From Cupriavidus plantarum (GTDB lineage: Bacteria; Pseudomonadota; Gammaproteobacteria; Burkholderiales; Burkholderiaceae), in assembly GCF_905397285.1 (NCBI RefSeq), contig NZ_CAJPUX010000003.1:186001-250000 (forward strand): a stretch of 64,000 nt of DNA. The letters run 5' to 3'. Position numbers and translations under genes: made by a program. The notes under the pieces were generated by a model. It saw only the letters and a list, made by a program, of their open reading frames with translations, was not told the DNA's origin and searched no databases. Positions 1 through 10,687 of this stretch are shown here, one piece after another. Position 1 is the stretch's first letter. Every line of letters starts with the position of its first letter.

Positions 1-122
1 TGATGCTCACGCACGCCGGCGGAAGTGGTGAAGCGGTCGCCGAAGCGCGCCGCCAGCGTCTGCGCGACGATGTCCGGCAGCGGCCGGCGGGCAAGCGCGG
101 AGGCAGGGGTGGGGTGATTCAT
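1..122 (-). CDS. FAD-linked oxidase, N-terminal fragment (cut by window start)
   Basis: Only the first 40 codons are in the window; the gene runs off the left edge. The visible N-terminus carries a RFGDRFTTSAGVREH-like stretch that I associate with GlcD/D-lactate dehydrogenase type FAD-linked oxidases of Burkholderiaceae, which often sit beside a cobalamin adenosyltransferase gene. The ATG is preceded by GGAGA about 12 bases upstream, and a TAGAAT box lies on this strand at 159-164. It is divergent from the adenosyltransferase gene. The family assignment rests on a short N-terminal resemblance, since neither the FAD-binding nor the C-terminal domain is in view. Confidence 0.5.
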   Translation of the reverse strand, partial: MNHPTPASALARRPLPDIVAQTLAARFGDRFTTSAGVREH

Positions 123-248
123 GATGGGGCGTCTCCGGCAATATTCTCGAATGCCGACATTCTACGCCCGCGGCTTCCTGCGCTTCCCCTCCGGGCCCAT
201 AATGCGCGCATTCCTCATCGACACCGCATCGGACAACAAGGAGACCGC

Positions 249-806
249 ATGGGCAATCGCCTGTCGAAGATCGCCACGCGTACCGGCGACGCCGGGACCA
301 CGGGCCTGGGCGACGGCAGCCGCACCGGCAAGAACAGTCAGCGCATCGCCGCTATCGGGGACGTGGACGAGCTCAACTCGCATATCGGCGTGCTGCTGAC
401 CGAATCCGGCGTGCCGGACGACGTCCACGACCTGCTGGTCGCCGTGCAACACGACCTGTTCGACCTGGGCGGCGAACTGTCGATTCCCGGCTACACGTTG
501 CTGCAGACCGAGCAGGTCGCGCAACTGGACACGTGGCTGGAACATTACAATGGCGCGCTGCCGCGCCTGGCCGAGTTCATCCTGCCGGGCGGTTCGCGCG
601 CGGCAGCCACCGCGCACGTCTGCCGGACGGTCTGCCGGCGCGCGGAGCGGGCGCTGGTGGGGCTCGGCGCGACGGAGGCGCTCAACGAGGCGCCGCGCCA
701 GTATCTGAACCGGCTGTCCGACCTGCTGTTCGTGCTCGCTCGCGTGCTGAACCGGGAGGCGGGCTGCGGCGACGTTCTGTGGCAGCGCGAACGGAAAAGT
801 TCATAA
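249..806 (+). CDS. Cob(I)alamin adenosyltransferase, PduO type
   Basis: This 185-residue protein would transfer the adenosyl group of ATP to cob(I)alamin, making adenosylcobalamin in the cytoplasm. The N-terminal TRTGDAGTTGLGDGSR segment is the ATP-binding signature of PduO-type enzymes. The C-terminal stretch with CRTVCRRAERALV matches the family's conserved Arg-rich helix, and the length is typical. I chose the ATG at 249 because AAGGAG stands six bases before it and the family begins directly with this motif; a longer frame upstream has no family similarity. A CATAAT box at 198-203 could be its -10 element. It lies between a divergent oxidase gene and dnaK, and function links to neither neighbour. 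Confidence 0.92.
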   Translation: MGNRLSKIATRTGDAGTTGLGDGSRTGKNSQRIAAIGDVDELNSHIGVLLTESGVPDDVHDLLVAVQHDLFDLGGELSIPGYTLLQTEQVAQLDTWLEHYNGALPRLAEFILPGGSRAAATAHVCRTVCRRAERALVGLGATEALNEAPRQYLNRLSDLLFVLARVLNREAGCGDVLWQRERKSS

Positions 807-911
807 TAAGCCGCTTCAATGGGCTAGTAGAGGTGCGTGTGGCGAGCCACGGCCACGGGCTGGCGGGTCGGACGGCATAACCGAGAAATTTACTCGGAAA
901 TGTCATTTTGA

Positions 912-941
912 CCCTTGAAAAGCCCTCGGACGGCCACATTT
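912..941 (+). promoter_or_regulatory. Sigma-32 (heat-shock) promoter of dnaK
   Basis: A perfect CCCTTGAA -35 element at 912-919 is followed after 14 bases by CCACATTT at 934-941, one mismatch from the CCCCATNT -10 consensus of RpoH promoters. It lies 60 bases before the dnaK start. No CIRCE element (the HrcA operator) is visible here. A small inverted repeat, CCGAG and CTCGG around 7 bases, sits just upstream at 881-897. Confidence 0.85.
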
Positions 942-1000
942 CGCACTCAGGTTGAATTGCAGCCCCCCAAGAGCGCGGGGCTCAATAGGAGAGAATACAA

Positions 1001-2950
<1,950 letters not shown>

Positions 2951-3088
2951 TGCGGGAACGGGCGGCGGCGCGGGGAATGCCGGCGCCGCCCCCGACCCGA
3001 CGCCGGGCGACGGAGATCCGATTGCGGTGAGTACCGCACCCGGATGCCGCGCTCGGCTTTTTTGCTTATTCATCAGGTAAGAGCCACC

Positions 3089-4222
3089 ATGGCAAAACGT
3101 GATTACTACGAAGTGCTCGGGGTCGGCAAGAACGCGAGCGACGACGAAATCAAGAAGGCTTATCGCAAGCTCGCGATGAAGTACCACCCGGACCGCAATC
3201 CGGACAACAAGGACGCCGAGGACAAGTTCAAGGAGGCCAAGGAGGCCTACGAGATGCTGTCCGACGCCGACAAGAAGGCTGCGTACGACCAGTATGGTCA
3301 CGCCGGCGTGGACCCCAACATGGCCGGCGGCTTCGGCGGCCAGCAGGGGTACGGCGGCTTTGCGGAAGCCTTCGGCGATATCTTCGGCGACATCTTCGGC
3401 CAGCAGGCGGGCGGCCGCCGCGGCAACGGTCCGCAGGTGTATCGCGGGACCGATCTGCGCTACAGCATGGAGATCACGCTCGAGCAGGCCGCGCATGGCC
3501 ACGAGGCGCAGATCCGCGTGCCGCACTGGGACGAATGCGACCACTGCCACGGCAATGGCGCGGAACCGGGCTCGTCCGTCGAGACCTGCCCGACGTGTAA
3601 CGGCGTCGGCCAGGTGCGTGTGTCGCAGGGCTTCTTCACGATGCAGCAGACCTGCCCGAAGTGCCACGGCAGCGGCAAGTTCATCCCGAAGCCATGCACC
3701 AAGTGCCATGGCCAGGGCAAGCTGAAGTCGCAGAAGACGCTCGAGGTAAAGATTCCGGCCGGGATCGACGAGGGCATGCGTATCCGTTCGTCGGGCAATG
3801 GCGAGCCGGGCATCAACGGCGGTCCTCCGGGCGACCTGTACGTCGAGGTCCACATCAAGCCGCATCCGGTGTTCGAGCGCGATGGCGACGACCTGCACTG
3901 CCAGATGCCGATTTCGTTCGCGACCGCGGCGCTGGGCGGCGATATCGAGGTGCCCACGCTGAACGGCCGTGCGTCGTTCCCGGTGCCCGAGGGGACGCAG
4001 GCGGGCAAGACGTTCCGCTTGCGTGGCAAGGGCATCAAGGGTGTGCGTTCCGGCTATCCGGGCGACCTCTACGTGCACGTGGCCGTCGAGACGCCGGTCA
4101 AGCTGACCGAGTCGCAGAAGGAACTGCTGCGCCAGTTCGATCGCTCGGTCCATGAAGGCGGTTCGCGCCATAGTCCGCAGGAGCAGTCCTGGCTGGACAA
4201 GGTGAAGAGCTTCTTTAGCTGA
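3089..4222 (+). CDS. dnaJ: Chaperone DnaJ (Hsp40)
   Basis: This is the co-chaperone that delivers substrate to DnaK and stimulates its ATPase. The 377-residue protein has the J domain with the HPD triad at residues 33-35, a Gly/Phe-rich region, and the zinc-binding domain with four CxxCxGxG repeats ([32 protein letters not shown]), followed by the C-terminal substrate domains, which makes it a class A DnaJ. I placed the start at the ATG giving [10 protein letters not shown], the universal family N-terminus; an in-frame extension of 15 codons upstream is not conserved. It forms an operon with dnaK and ends 28 bases before a strong terminator. Confidence 0.99.
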   Translation: MAKRDYYEVLGVGKNASDDEIKKAYRKLAMKYHPDRNPDNKDAEDKFKEAKEAYEMLSDADKKAAYDQYGHAGVDPNMAGGFGGQQGYGGFAEAFGDIFGDIFGQQAGGRRGNGPQVYRGTDLRYSMEITLEQAAHGHEAQIRVPHWDECDHCHGNGAEPGSSVETCPTCNGVGQVRVSQGFFTMQQTCPKCHGSGKFIPKPCTKCHGQGKLKSQKTLEVKIPAGIDEGMRIRSSGNGEPGINGGPPGDLYVEVHIKPHPVFERDGDDLHCQMPISFATAALGGDIEVPTLNGRASFPVPEGTQAGKTFRLRGKGIKGVRSGYPGDLYVHVAVETPVKLTESQKELLRQFDRSVHEGGSRHSPQEQSWLDKVKSFFS

Positions 4223-4250
4223 TCTATTGCCGAGTGCAAGGTCGAGTGAA

Positions 4251-4276
4251 AGGCCGGACGCGAGTCCGGCCTTTTT
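4251..4276 (+). terminator. Rho-independent terminator of dnaK-dnaJ
   Basis: A perfect 9-bp stem, AGGCCGGAC (4251-4259) and GTCCGGCCT (4264-4272), closes a GCGA loop and runs into a T-run. It stands 28 bases after the dnaJ stop codon. A GATAAT box at 4297-4302 just behind it may start transcription of pabBC. Confidence 0.93.
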
Positions 4277-4334
4277 CGTTTCCGGGAGCGATGCGCGATA
4301 ATGCGGACGTCTCGCGTCCTGCCTTGCCTGCCCC

Positions 4335-6215
4335 TTGCCGTCTCCCGTCCCTTTCTCCCCTCGCTCGCCTTTCGTCCTGCTCGACGACGCCACGGCCGCG
4401 CCGGACAATGCCGCCTCGCGCCTTTACACCGACTTCGCGCGCGAGGACGTCATCCCATGCGGCGGCGATGGGCGTGCGCCAGAGGCGCTCGATGCGCTGC
4501 TGAGCGCTGGCTGGGCGGAGAATCTGCACGCGACGCTGTTCGCCCCCTACGAGTTCGGCGGGGCGCTCGTGGATGCACCGGTGCACGTCGAGCCGGTGCA
4601 CGTCAGGAATACGCTGCCGTTCCACGATGGCGCGCTGCGGTTGCTCTGGTTCCGTACGCTCCACCACATGACCGCGCCCGACGTCGGCGCATGGCTCGCA
4701 TCGGTGGCGAGCCCCGAGCCGGCCGGTGCGATCGATGTCCACAGCGACACGCCATGGCCCGCGTACGAAGCAGCCATCGCGCGCATTCACGACTGGATCG
4801 AGGCGGGCGATACCTATCAGGTCAACTTCACGCAACGCCTGCGGTTCTCGATGTTCGGCGACCCCGTGACGTTGCACGCCGGGCTGCGCGCCGCGCAGCC
4901 GGTGCCCTACGGTGTGCTCGCGCATCTGCCCGGCGATCGCTGGGTCTCGTCGCTCTCGCCCGAGCTGTTTGTGGCGCACGATGGCCACGGCCATCTGCTT
5001 GCGCGTCCGATGAAGGGCACCGCGCCACGCGCCGCCGATGGTGACGCCAACCCCGACGCCGATGCGGAGATCGCCCGGGCGCTTGCCGCGGACCCCAAGA
5101 ACCGCGCCGAGAACGTGATGATCGTCGATCTATTGCGCAACGACCTCGGCCGTGTCGCGGTGCCGGGCAGCGTGAAGGTGCCGGACTTGTTCGCCGTCAC
5201 GCCCTTCGGCCGTGTGTGGCAGATGACCTCGACCGTTACGGCCGACGCGCGCGCGGGCACGGGCTTCGGTGACCTGATGGGTGCGCTGTTTCCGTGCGGA
5301 TCGATCACCGGGGCGCCCAAGCGGCGCACCATGGAAATCATCGCGGCGCTGGAGTCGTCGCCGCGAGGCCTGTACACGGGGGCGGTCGGCTGGCTCGATG
5401 CCGACGGCGCGTTCGCCATGTCCGTGGCCATCCGCACGCTCGTGCTCGATGCGCGGGGGCGCGATGGATTGCGGCGGGGAGAGATGGGCGTCGGCGGCGG
5501 CATCGTGCACGACAGCGTGGCGCATGACGAGTATGTGGAATGCGCGTGGAAAGCCCGCTTCCTGACCGCGCACGATCCCGGCTTCACGCTCTTCGAGACG
5601 ATGCATGCGCGGGATGGCGTATGCCTCGAACAATCGCGCCACCTCGCAAGGTTGTCGCAAGCGGGGGCGGCGTTCGGGTTTGCGTTCGATGCGGACGCGG
5701 CGGCGCGGGCGGTGGCGGCCGAGGCGGCCGGCCTGGGCGACGGCGACTGGCGGTTGCGCGTGAGCGTGAACAAGATCGGCACGCTCGCCTTCGCGAGCGG
5801 CGCGCTGGTACCGCTCACCGAACCGGTGTTCGTGGACTGCGCGGCCGAACCGTTGCCCGATGCCGATCCGCTACGGCGCTACAAGACCAGCGCCCGCGCG
5901 GTCTACGATGCGGGCTGGCAGTCCGCCGAACAGCGCGGCGCGTTCGACCGGCTGTTCTTCAACACGCGCGGGGAGCTACTCGAAGGGGGCCGCACCTCGG
6001 TGTTCGCAAGGATCGACGGCGAATGGCTCACGCCACCGCTGTCGTCGGACATCCTCCCGGGCGTCATGCGGGCGGTCATGCTCGAGCAGGGCCACCCACT
6101 GCTGACGACCCCGGCCCGCGAGGCCCCCATCACGCGCGCCATGCTCACCCGCGCGCAGCAGATCGTGGTGTGCAACGCGCTCCGCGGGGCGATGGTGGCG
6201 GTACTGAAGGACTAG
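4335..6215 (+). CDS. pabB: Fused aminodeoxychorismate synthase component I / 4-amino-4-deoxychorismate lyase
   Basis: This 626-residue protein joins two steps of p-aminobenzoate synthesis for folate: amination of chorismate (PabB, with a separate glutaminase) and removal of pyruvate (PabC). The first part has the chorismate-binding core, including PMKGT (PIKGT in E. coli), LLRNDLGR and GSITGAPK. From about residue 415 a PLP fold-type IV domain begins (FTLFETMHA), with the likely Schiff-base lysine in RRYKTSARAVYDAGW. The first usable start after an in-frame stop at 4299 is TTG at 4335; no ATG fits. The long N-terminal domain of TrpE-like proteins is reduced. A monocistronic unit is likely. 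Confidence 0.93.
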   Translation: MPSPVPFSPRSPFVLLDDATAAPDNAASRLYTDFAREDVIPCGGDGRAPEALDALLSAGWAENLHATLFAPYEFGGALVDAPVHVEPVHVRNTLPFHDGALRLLWFRTLHHMTAPDVGAWLASVASPEPAGAIDVHSDTPWPAYEAAIARIHDWIEAGDTYQVNFTQRLRFSMFGDPVTLHAGLRAAQPVPYGVLAHLPGDRWVSSLSPELFVAHDGHGHLLARPMKGTAPRAADGDANPDADAEIARALAADPKNRAENVMIVDLLRNDLGRVAVPGSVKVPDLFAVTPFGRVWQMTSTVTADARAGTGFGDLMGALFPCGSITGAPKRRTMEIIAALESSPRGLYTGAVGWLDADGAFAMSVAIRTLVLDARGRDGLRRGEMGVGGGIVHDSVAHDEYVECAWKARFLTAHDPGFTLFETMHARDGVCLEQSRHLARLSQAGAAFGFAFDADAAARAVAAEAAGLGDGDWRLRVSVNKIGTLAFASGALVPLTEPVFVDCAAEPLPDADPLRRYKTSARAVYDAGWQSAEQRGAFDRLFFNTRGELLEGGRTSVFARIDGEWLTPPLSSDILPGVMRAVMLEQGHPLLTTPAREAPITRAMLTRAQQIVVCNALRGAMVAVLKD

Positions 6216-6260
6216 ACGAAGGGGGCAGGCGAGAGGCGGGCGAGGTGAGACGGCCGTCCT

Positions 6261-7082
6261 TTACACGCTGAACGTATGCTCGGGCGCCGGGAAACTCCCA
6301 TCCTTCACCGCCGCCACATAGGCCCTCACCGCCCCCTCGATCGACGTCTGTCCCTCCATGAAGTTGCGCACGAACTTCGCCTTGCGCCCCGGGTAGACGT
6401 TGATCATGTCCTGCAGCACGAGCACCTGGCCCGTGCAATCCACGCCAGCGCCGATGCCGATCGTCGGCACCTTGAGCAGCGAGGTCACCGTTGCGGCCAG
6501 CGTGGCCGGCACAGCCTCCATCAGCACGATCTGCGCGCCAGCGTCCTGCAATGACACCGCATCGCGCTTGAGTTGCGCCGCGCTCTCGTCGGTCTTGCCC
6601 TGCACCTTGAACCCGCCCAGCGCATGCACCGACTGTGGCGTGAGCCCAATATGCGCGCAAACCGGAATGCTGCGCTCGACCAGAAAACGTACCGTCGGCG
6701 CCAGCCATTCGCCGCCTTCGATCTTGACCATCTGCGCGCCCGCGCGCATTAGCTCCACCGCGCTGGCATAGGCCATCTCCGGCGTAGCATAGGTACCGAA
6801 CGGCAGGTCCGACATCAGCAATGCGGTCTGATTGCCGCGCGCCACGCATTCGGTGTGGTAGACCATGTGCGCGAGCGTGACGGGCAGCGTCGTCTGCTGG
6901 CCCTGCATGACGTTGCCGAGCGAATCGCCGACGAGGATCACCTCGACGCCGCAGAAATCGAGCAGCGCGGAGAAGCTCGAGTCGTAAGCGGTCAGCATGA
7001 CGATCTTTTCGCCGGCATCGCGCATCGCCTGCAGCCTGGGGATGGTGACGGTCTTGCGGGAGGGGTCGAGGAGGTAGCTCAT
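6261..7082 (-). CDS. panB: 3-methyl-2-oxobutanoate hydroxymethyltransferase
   Basis: PanB adds a hydroxymethyl group from methylenetetrahydrofolate to alpha-ketoisovalerate, the first committed step of pantothenate and CoA synthesis. The 273-residue length fits. Recognisable stretches are [14 protein letters not shown] near the N-terminus, the metal-binding [39 protein letters not shown], and [19 protein letters not shown] near the C-terminus. The start lies 14 bases behind the stop of the deoxynucleoside kinase gene, so the two are probably co-transcribed. panC is not in the window. Confidence 0.97.
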   Translation of the reverse strand: MSYLLDPSRKTVTIPRLQAMRDAGEKIVMLTAYDSSFSALLDFCGVEVILVGDSLGNVMQGQQTTLPVTLAHMVYHTECVARGNQTALLMSDLPFGTYATPEMAYASAVELMRAGAQMVKIEGGEWLAPTVRFLVERSIPVCAHIGLTPQSVHALGGFKVQGKTDESAAQLKRDAVSLQDAGAQIVLMEAVPATLAATVTSLLKVPTIGIGAGVDCTGQVLVLQDMINVYPGRKAKFVRNFMEGQTSIEGAVRAYVAAVKDGSFPAPEHTFSV

Positions 7083-7096
7083 GGGAATCCGTATCG

Positions 7097-7738
7097 TTAT
7101 CGCGCGGCGAAATTCAGGAAGGCTCTGCGGCCCCGCATCGTTTCGATGCGCGACATCAGTGTACGGAAATCGTCGTCATTGTCTACCGGGTTGAAATGCG
7201 CGGTATCCACGATCATGACCGGCGCCTCGTCATAGCGATGGAACAGCTCGCCGTAGGCATCGGAAAGTCGCTGCAGATAGGCCTCGTCGACATGAGACTC
7301 GCCCGGCAGCCCGCGCCGCGCGATGCGCTCGCGCAGAAGGGATGGCGTCGCCTGCAGCATGATAACGAGGTCCGCCCGTTGCGGCCGCGGCGTCATGCGC
7401 GCGGCGAGCGCGTCATAGAGCGCGAGCTCATCCGCCTCGAGCGTGAGTGCCGCGTACAACCGATCGCGTTCGTAGAGGAAGTTGGTGACCATGCGCTGCG
7501 TGGCGAGCAGCGCCGCGTGCCAGTGTTCGAGCTGCTGGACGCGCGCATTGAGGCACGACAGCTGCATCGGCAGCGCATAACGCTGCGGCTCCCGATAGAA
7601 ACGTTCGAGAAACGGACTGCGCCGCGCGCCGTCCGGCAGTTCGCCGGCCTGGAGCGTGCGCGCGAGGCGCTGGGCCAGCGCGCTCTTGCCGGAACCCACG
7701 GGACCTTCGATGACGATGCGGCGGAGATGATCGAGCAT
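7097..7738 (-). CDS. Deoxynucleoside kinase family protein
   Basis: This 213-residue enzyme has the P-loop [10 protein letters not shown] at residues 12-21, a central [11 protein letters not shown] region and an RGLPGE lid-like segment, as in the deoxyadenosine/deoxyguanosine kinase (dNK) family. It would phosphorylate deoxynucleosides for salvage, but the substrate cannot be read from sequence. In betaproteobacteria this gene commonly sits between folK and panB, exactly as here; the link to folate and pantothenate synthesis is positional, not mechanistic. The gap to folK upstream is 74 bases. Confidence 0.85.
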   Translation of the reverse strand: MLDHLRRIVIEGPVGSGKSALAQRLARTLQAGELPDGARRSPFLERFYREPQRYALPMQLSCLNARVQQLEHWHAALLATQRMVTNFLYERDRLYAALTLEADELALYDALAARMTPRPQRADLVIMLQATPSLLRERIARRGLPGESHVDEAYLQRLSDAYGELFHRYDEAPVMIVDTAHFNPVDNDDDFRTLMSRIETMRGRRAFLNFAAR

Positions 7739-7812
7739 GAGTCAGCGCGCGTGGAATCGAAAGAAAAGGCCAAAACACGACGCTGAGCCGAAGCCCGCGG
7801 CGCGGACCGGGC

Positions 7813-8334
7813 TCAGAACGCGGCCTTACCCTGTTGCGCAAGCCGCGGACACTTGCATGAGGAAAACTTCTCGATGCGCTGGTCGCGTACGCCGGGCAGG
7901 TGATCGGCCGCGCGGCCGCGGCCCGGAATCACGAGTTCGGCGTCGAGTTCGACCAGCGGCACCAGCACGAACGCGCGCTCGGTGATGCGCGGATGCGGCA
8001 CCGTGAGCGGCTCGCTGTCGATGATGTCGGTACCGAACAGCAGCAGATCGAGGTCGAGCGTGCGCGGCGCGTTGCGGAACGGCCGCTCGCGCCCGAATTG
8101 GTCCTCGATGTGATGGCAGATGCGAAGCAGCTGTGACGCCGTGAACGGCGTCTCCACCTTCACCACGGCGTTGAAATAGTCGTCACCGCCGGCATCGACC
8201 GGCGCGGTGCGATAAAACGAGGATTTCGCCACCACGGTGATCCCGACCTGCTGGGCCAGGCACACGATGGCATCCTTCAGTGCCTGGCGGGCATCGCCAA
8301 TGTTGGCGCCGATGCCGATATAGGCAAGTGTCAT
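7813..8334 (-). CDS. folK: 2-amino-4-hydroxy-6-hydroxymethyldihydropteridine pyrophosphokinase
   Basis: FolK transfers pyrophosphate from ATP to 6-hydroxymethyl-7,8-dihydropterin, the step that makes the partner for p-aminobenzoate in folate synthesis. The 173-residue protein opens with the typical YIGIGANIGD, has QLLRICHHIEDQFGRERPFRNAPR as its substrate region, and the hallmark RTLDLDLLLFG followed by PHPRITERAFVLVPLVE. Its ATG immediately follows the pcnB stop codon with no spacer base, implying translational coupling. Confidence 0.97.
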   Translation of the reverse strand: MTLAYIGIGANIGDARQALKDAIVCLAQQVGITVVAKSSFYRTAPVDAGGDDYFNAVVKVETPFTASQLLRICHHIEDQFGRERPFRNAPRTLDLDLLLFGTDIIDSEPLTVPHPRITERAFVLVPLVELDAELVIPGRGRAADHLPGVRDQRIEKFSSCKCPRLAQQGKAAF

Positions 8335-9909
8335 TTATGAGTCCTCCGGCTGGGCGCGGCCGGACCCTGTTGCTGCGGCCTGACCCCCATCCGCCGCGTC
8401 CGTGTCGCTCCGCGAGGCAACTTTATCCGATTTCCGCGGGCCGCGCCGACGACGCTTTTTCTTCACGCCGCCGCCTTCGCCAGTTCCCTCTCCGCTCGGA
8501 CCCGCGCCCGCGTCGCCCTGCGGGCCGTGACCCGCCGCGCGCGCGTTACGCGAAGGCCGCACCGAGGCGATCAGATCTTCGCGCTGGTCGGGCGGCGCGT
8601 TCTGGAAATCGGCCCACCATTGCGCGAGCTCGGCGGGCTGCTCGCCCGATTCGCACCGCAGCACCAGGAAGTCGAAGCCGGCGCGGAAGCGCGGCGACTC
8701 CAGCAGGCGGAACGGCATGCGGCCCACGCGCTTCTCGAAGCGCGGCTGCATGCCCCAGATGTCGCGCATGTCGGTGACGAACCGGCGCTGGATTGCGAGC
8801 TGTCCGGTCTGCTTCTCGAGCACCATGTCCATCGCGGTATTGAGCGCGGCGATCGGATGCTCGCCTTCCTCGCGCAGGCGCTCCCAGCGCTGCAGCACGT
8901 GGTGCCACAGTAACGATGCGAAGAGGAAGCCCGGCGACACCGGCTTGCCGGCCTGCACGCGGCGGTCCGTGTTGTCGAGCGCCAGTTGCACGAAGCGCTG
9001 GCCCATCGGCTGTTCGATGGCGACGTCGAGCAGCGGCAGCAGGCCCTTGTGCAGGCCCGCCTTGCGCAGTTCCTGCAGAGACGCCCACGCGTGGCCCGAC
9101 ATCAGCAGCTTGAGCATCTCGTCGAACAGGCGCGCGCTCGGCACGTTGTGGATCAGCGAGGCGAGCCCCGCAATCGGTTCGCGCGTGTGTTCGTCGATCG
9201 TGAAACCGGTCTTGGCCGCGAAACGGACCACGCGCAGCATGCGCACGGGGTCTTCGCGATAGCGCGTGACGGGATCGCCGATCATGCGCAGCGTGCGCGC
9301 GCGAATGTCCTCCATGCCGTGATGGTAGTCATGCACGGTCTGGGCGGCCGGATCGTAGTACATCGCGTTGATCGTGAAGTCGCGGCGCTCCGCGTCTTCC
9401 GCCTGCGAGCCCCAGACGTTATCGCGCAGCACGCGGCCCGACGCGTCGATCGCATGCGTCTTGCTGTCGAGCTCGCTGCGCTTGAGGCGGCGCCCCTCGG
9501 GCAGCGTCTCGCTGGCCACGGCGTCCACGAGGGCCCGGAACGTCGACACCTCGATGATCTCCTGCTCGCGCCCGCCGTAGAACGTCACGTGCACGATCTG
9601 GAAGCGCCGGCCGATGATGCGCGAACGGCGGAACAGCGCCTGGACCTGGTCCGGCGTGGCGTTGGTCGCCACGTCGAAGTCCTTTGGCTTGATGCCGAGC
9701 AGCAGGTCGCGCACGGCGCCACCGACGATGAAGGCCTGGTAGCCGGCCTGCTGCAGCGTCGAGGTAACCTTGACCGCGTTGCGCGAAATCAGCGAGGGAT
9801 CGATGCGGTGTTCGTCCACGCCGACGATACGCGGCGTGTGCGCGCGGCCGAGCAGGCGCTGTTTGGGCCCTGGCTTGCCCAGCAGCCGGTTGATGAGCTT
9901 CTTGATCAC
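8335..9909 (-). CDS. pcnB: Poly(A) polymerase I
   Basis: PcnB adds 3' poly(A) tails to RNA and so marks transcripts for decay. The 524-residue protein has the nucleotidyltransferase core FIVGGAVRDLLLG with KDFDVATNATPDQV, the RNA-binding region after RRDFTINAMYYD, and a long basic tail (KKKRRRRGPRKSDK) typical of bacterial PAPs; RRSRIIGRRF favours PAP over the CCA-adding enzyme. I use the GTG at 9909, giving MIKKLINRLLG, because it stands one base after the HAD gene's stop codon and matches the family N-terminus; the frame remains open upstream but overlaps the HAD gene. It is tightly coupled to folK. Confidence 0.95.
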   Translation of the reverse strand: MIKKLINRLLGKPGPKQRLLGRAHTPRIVGVDEHRIDPSLISRNAVKVTSTLQQAGYQAFIVGGAVRDLLLGIKPKDFDVATNATPDQVQALFRRSRIIGRRFQIVHVTFYGGREQEIIEVSTFRALVDAVASETLPEGRRLKRSELDSKTHAIDASGRVLRDNVWGSQAEDAERRDFTINAMYYDPAAQTVHDYHHGMEDIRARTLRMIGDPVTRYREDPVRMLRVVRFAAKTGFTIDEHTREPIAGLASLIHNVPSARLFDEMLKLLMSGHAWASLQELRKAGLHKGLLPLLDVAIEQPMGQRFVQLALDNTDRRVQAGKPVSPGFLFASLLWHHVLQRWERLREEGEHPIAALNTAMDMVLEKQTGQLAIQRRFVTDMRDIWGMQPRFEKRVGRMPFRLLESPRFRAGFDFLVLRCESGEQPAELAQWWADFQNAPPDQREDLIASVRPSRNARAAGHGPQGDAGAGPSGEGTGEGGGVKKKRRRRGPRKSDKVASRSDTDAADGGQAAATGSGRAQPEDS

Positions 9910-9910
9910 G

Positions 9911-10585
9911 TCAGAACAGGTCCATGATGCGCCAGCCGGCCGCGGCGGCGTGATGGCGCAGGCGGTCGTCCGGGTTGGCCGCGATCGGGTCGCTGACCTT
10001 CTCGAGCAACGGCAGGTCGTTGGCGGAGTCGCTGTAGAACGTCGTGGTGCCAAAGTCTTCCCAGCGCGCACCCAGGCTCTTGAGCCACGATTCGACGCGC
10101 GTGATCTTGCCCTCCCGGAAACTCGGCACGCCTTCCACTTCGCCGGTAAAGGCGCTCTCCGGCTTGCCATCCACGGTCGCGGGTTCGGTCGCGATCAGGT
10201 GCTTGATGCCGAAGGCGGCCGTGATCGGCGCGGTAACGAAGCTGTTCGTGGCGGTGACCACGGCGCACAGGTCGCCGGCTTCGAGGTGCTTGTACACGAG
10301 CGCGCGGGCCTGCGGCGTGATGACGGGGTCGATGACCTCGCGCATGAAGCGGCCGCGCCAGTCGTCGAGGCGGTCGCGCGGGTTCGCGGCCAGCGGCGCG
10401 AGCGCAAATCGCAGGAACGCCTGGATGTCGAGCGTGCCCGCCTTGTATTGCGCATAGAACTCGTCGTTCTTGCGGCGATAGGATTCCTCATCGACCACGC
10501 CCATGCGGACGAGGAAGCGGCCCCATTCGTGGTCGCTATCGGTCGGGATCAAGGTGTGGTCGAGGTCAAACAGTGCCAGATTCAT
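9911..10585 (-). CDS. HAD-superfamily subfamily IB phosphatase
   Basis: This 224-residue hydrolase carries all four HAD motifs: DLDHTLI at the N-terminus with the two catalytic aspartates, VTATNS in the middle, then a lysine region and YSDSANDLPLL. The pattern is of the SerB-like IB group (PSPase/HisB-like); the substrate is not determinable. The start at 10585 gives MNLALFDLDHTL; another in-frame ATG at 10612 adds nine residues without family support. It is the first gene of a run with pcnB (1-base gap) and folK, and is separated by 102 bases from hda upstream. Confidence 0.9.
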   Translation of the reverse strand: MNLALFDLDHTLIPTDSDHEWGRFLVRMGVVDEESYRRKNDEFYAQYKAGTLDIQAFLRFALAPLAANPRDRLDDWRGRFMREVIDPVITPQARALVYKHLEAGDLCAVVTATNSFVTAPITAAFGIKHLIATEPATVDGKPESAFTGEVEGVPSFREGKITRVESWLKSLGARWEDFGTTTFYSDSANDLPLLEKVSDPIAANPDDRLRHHAAAAGWRIMDLF

Positions 10586-10687
10586 GGGCGGCGATTTTAC
10601 CTTAAGGTGCATGAGCCGGTCGGTTGCGGCGTTTTAAGGCGAGCGGGCGGACCGAGGGTCATTCCCGCCGCTGTGCATTCCCGCTGT

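Noticed and set aside
807..1000. grpE or another small gene in the gap before dnaK
   Set aside because: No frame in the gap carries GrpE-like sequence; the gap only holds the sigma-32 promoter and a short inverted repeat.
2960..2991. Hairpin between dnaK and dnaJ as a terminator
   Set aside because: The 7-bp stem is GC-rich but has no T-run, and dnaJ has no promoter of its own that I can see; it is more likely a pause or processing site.
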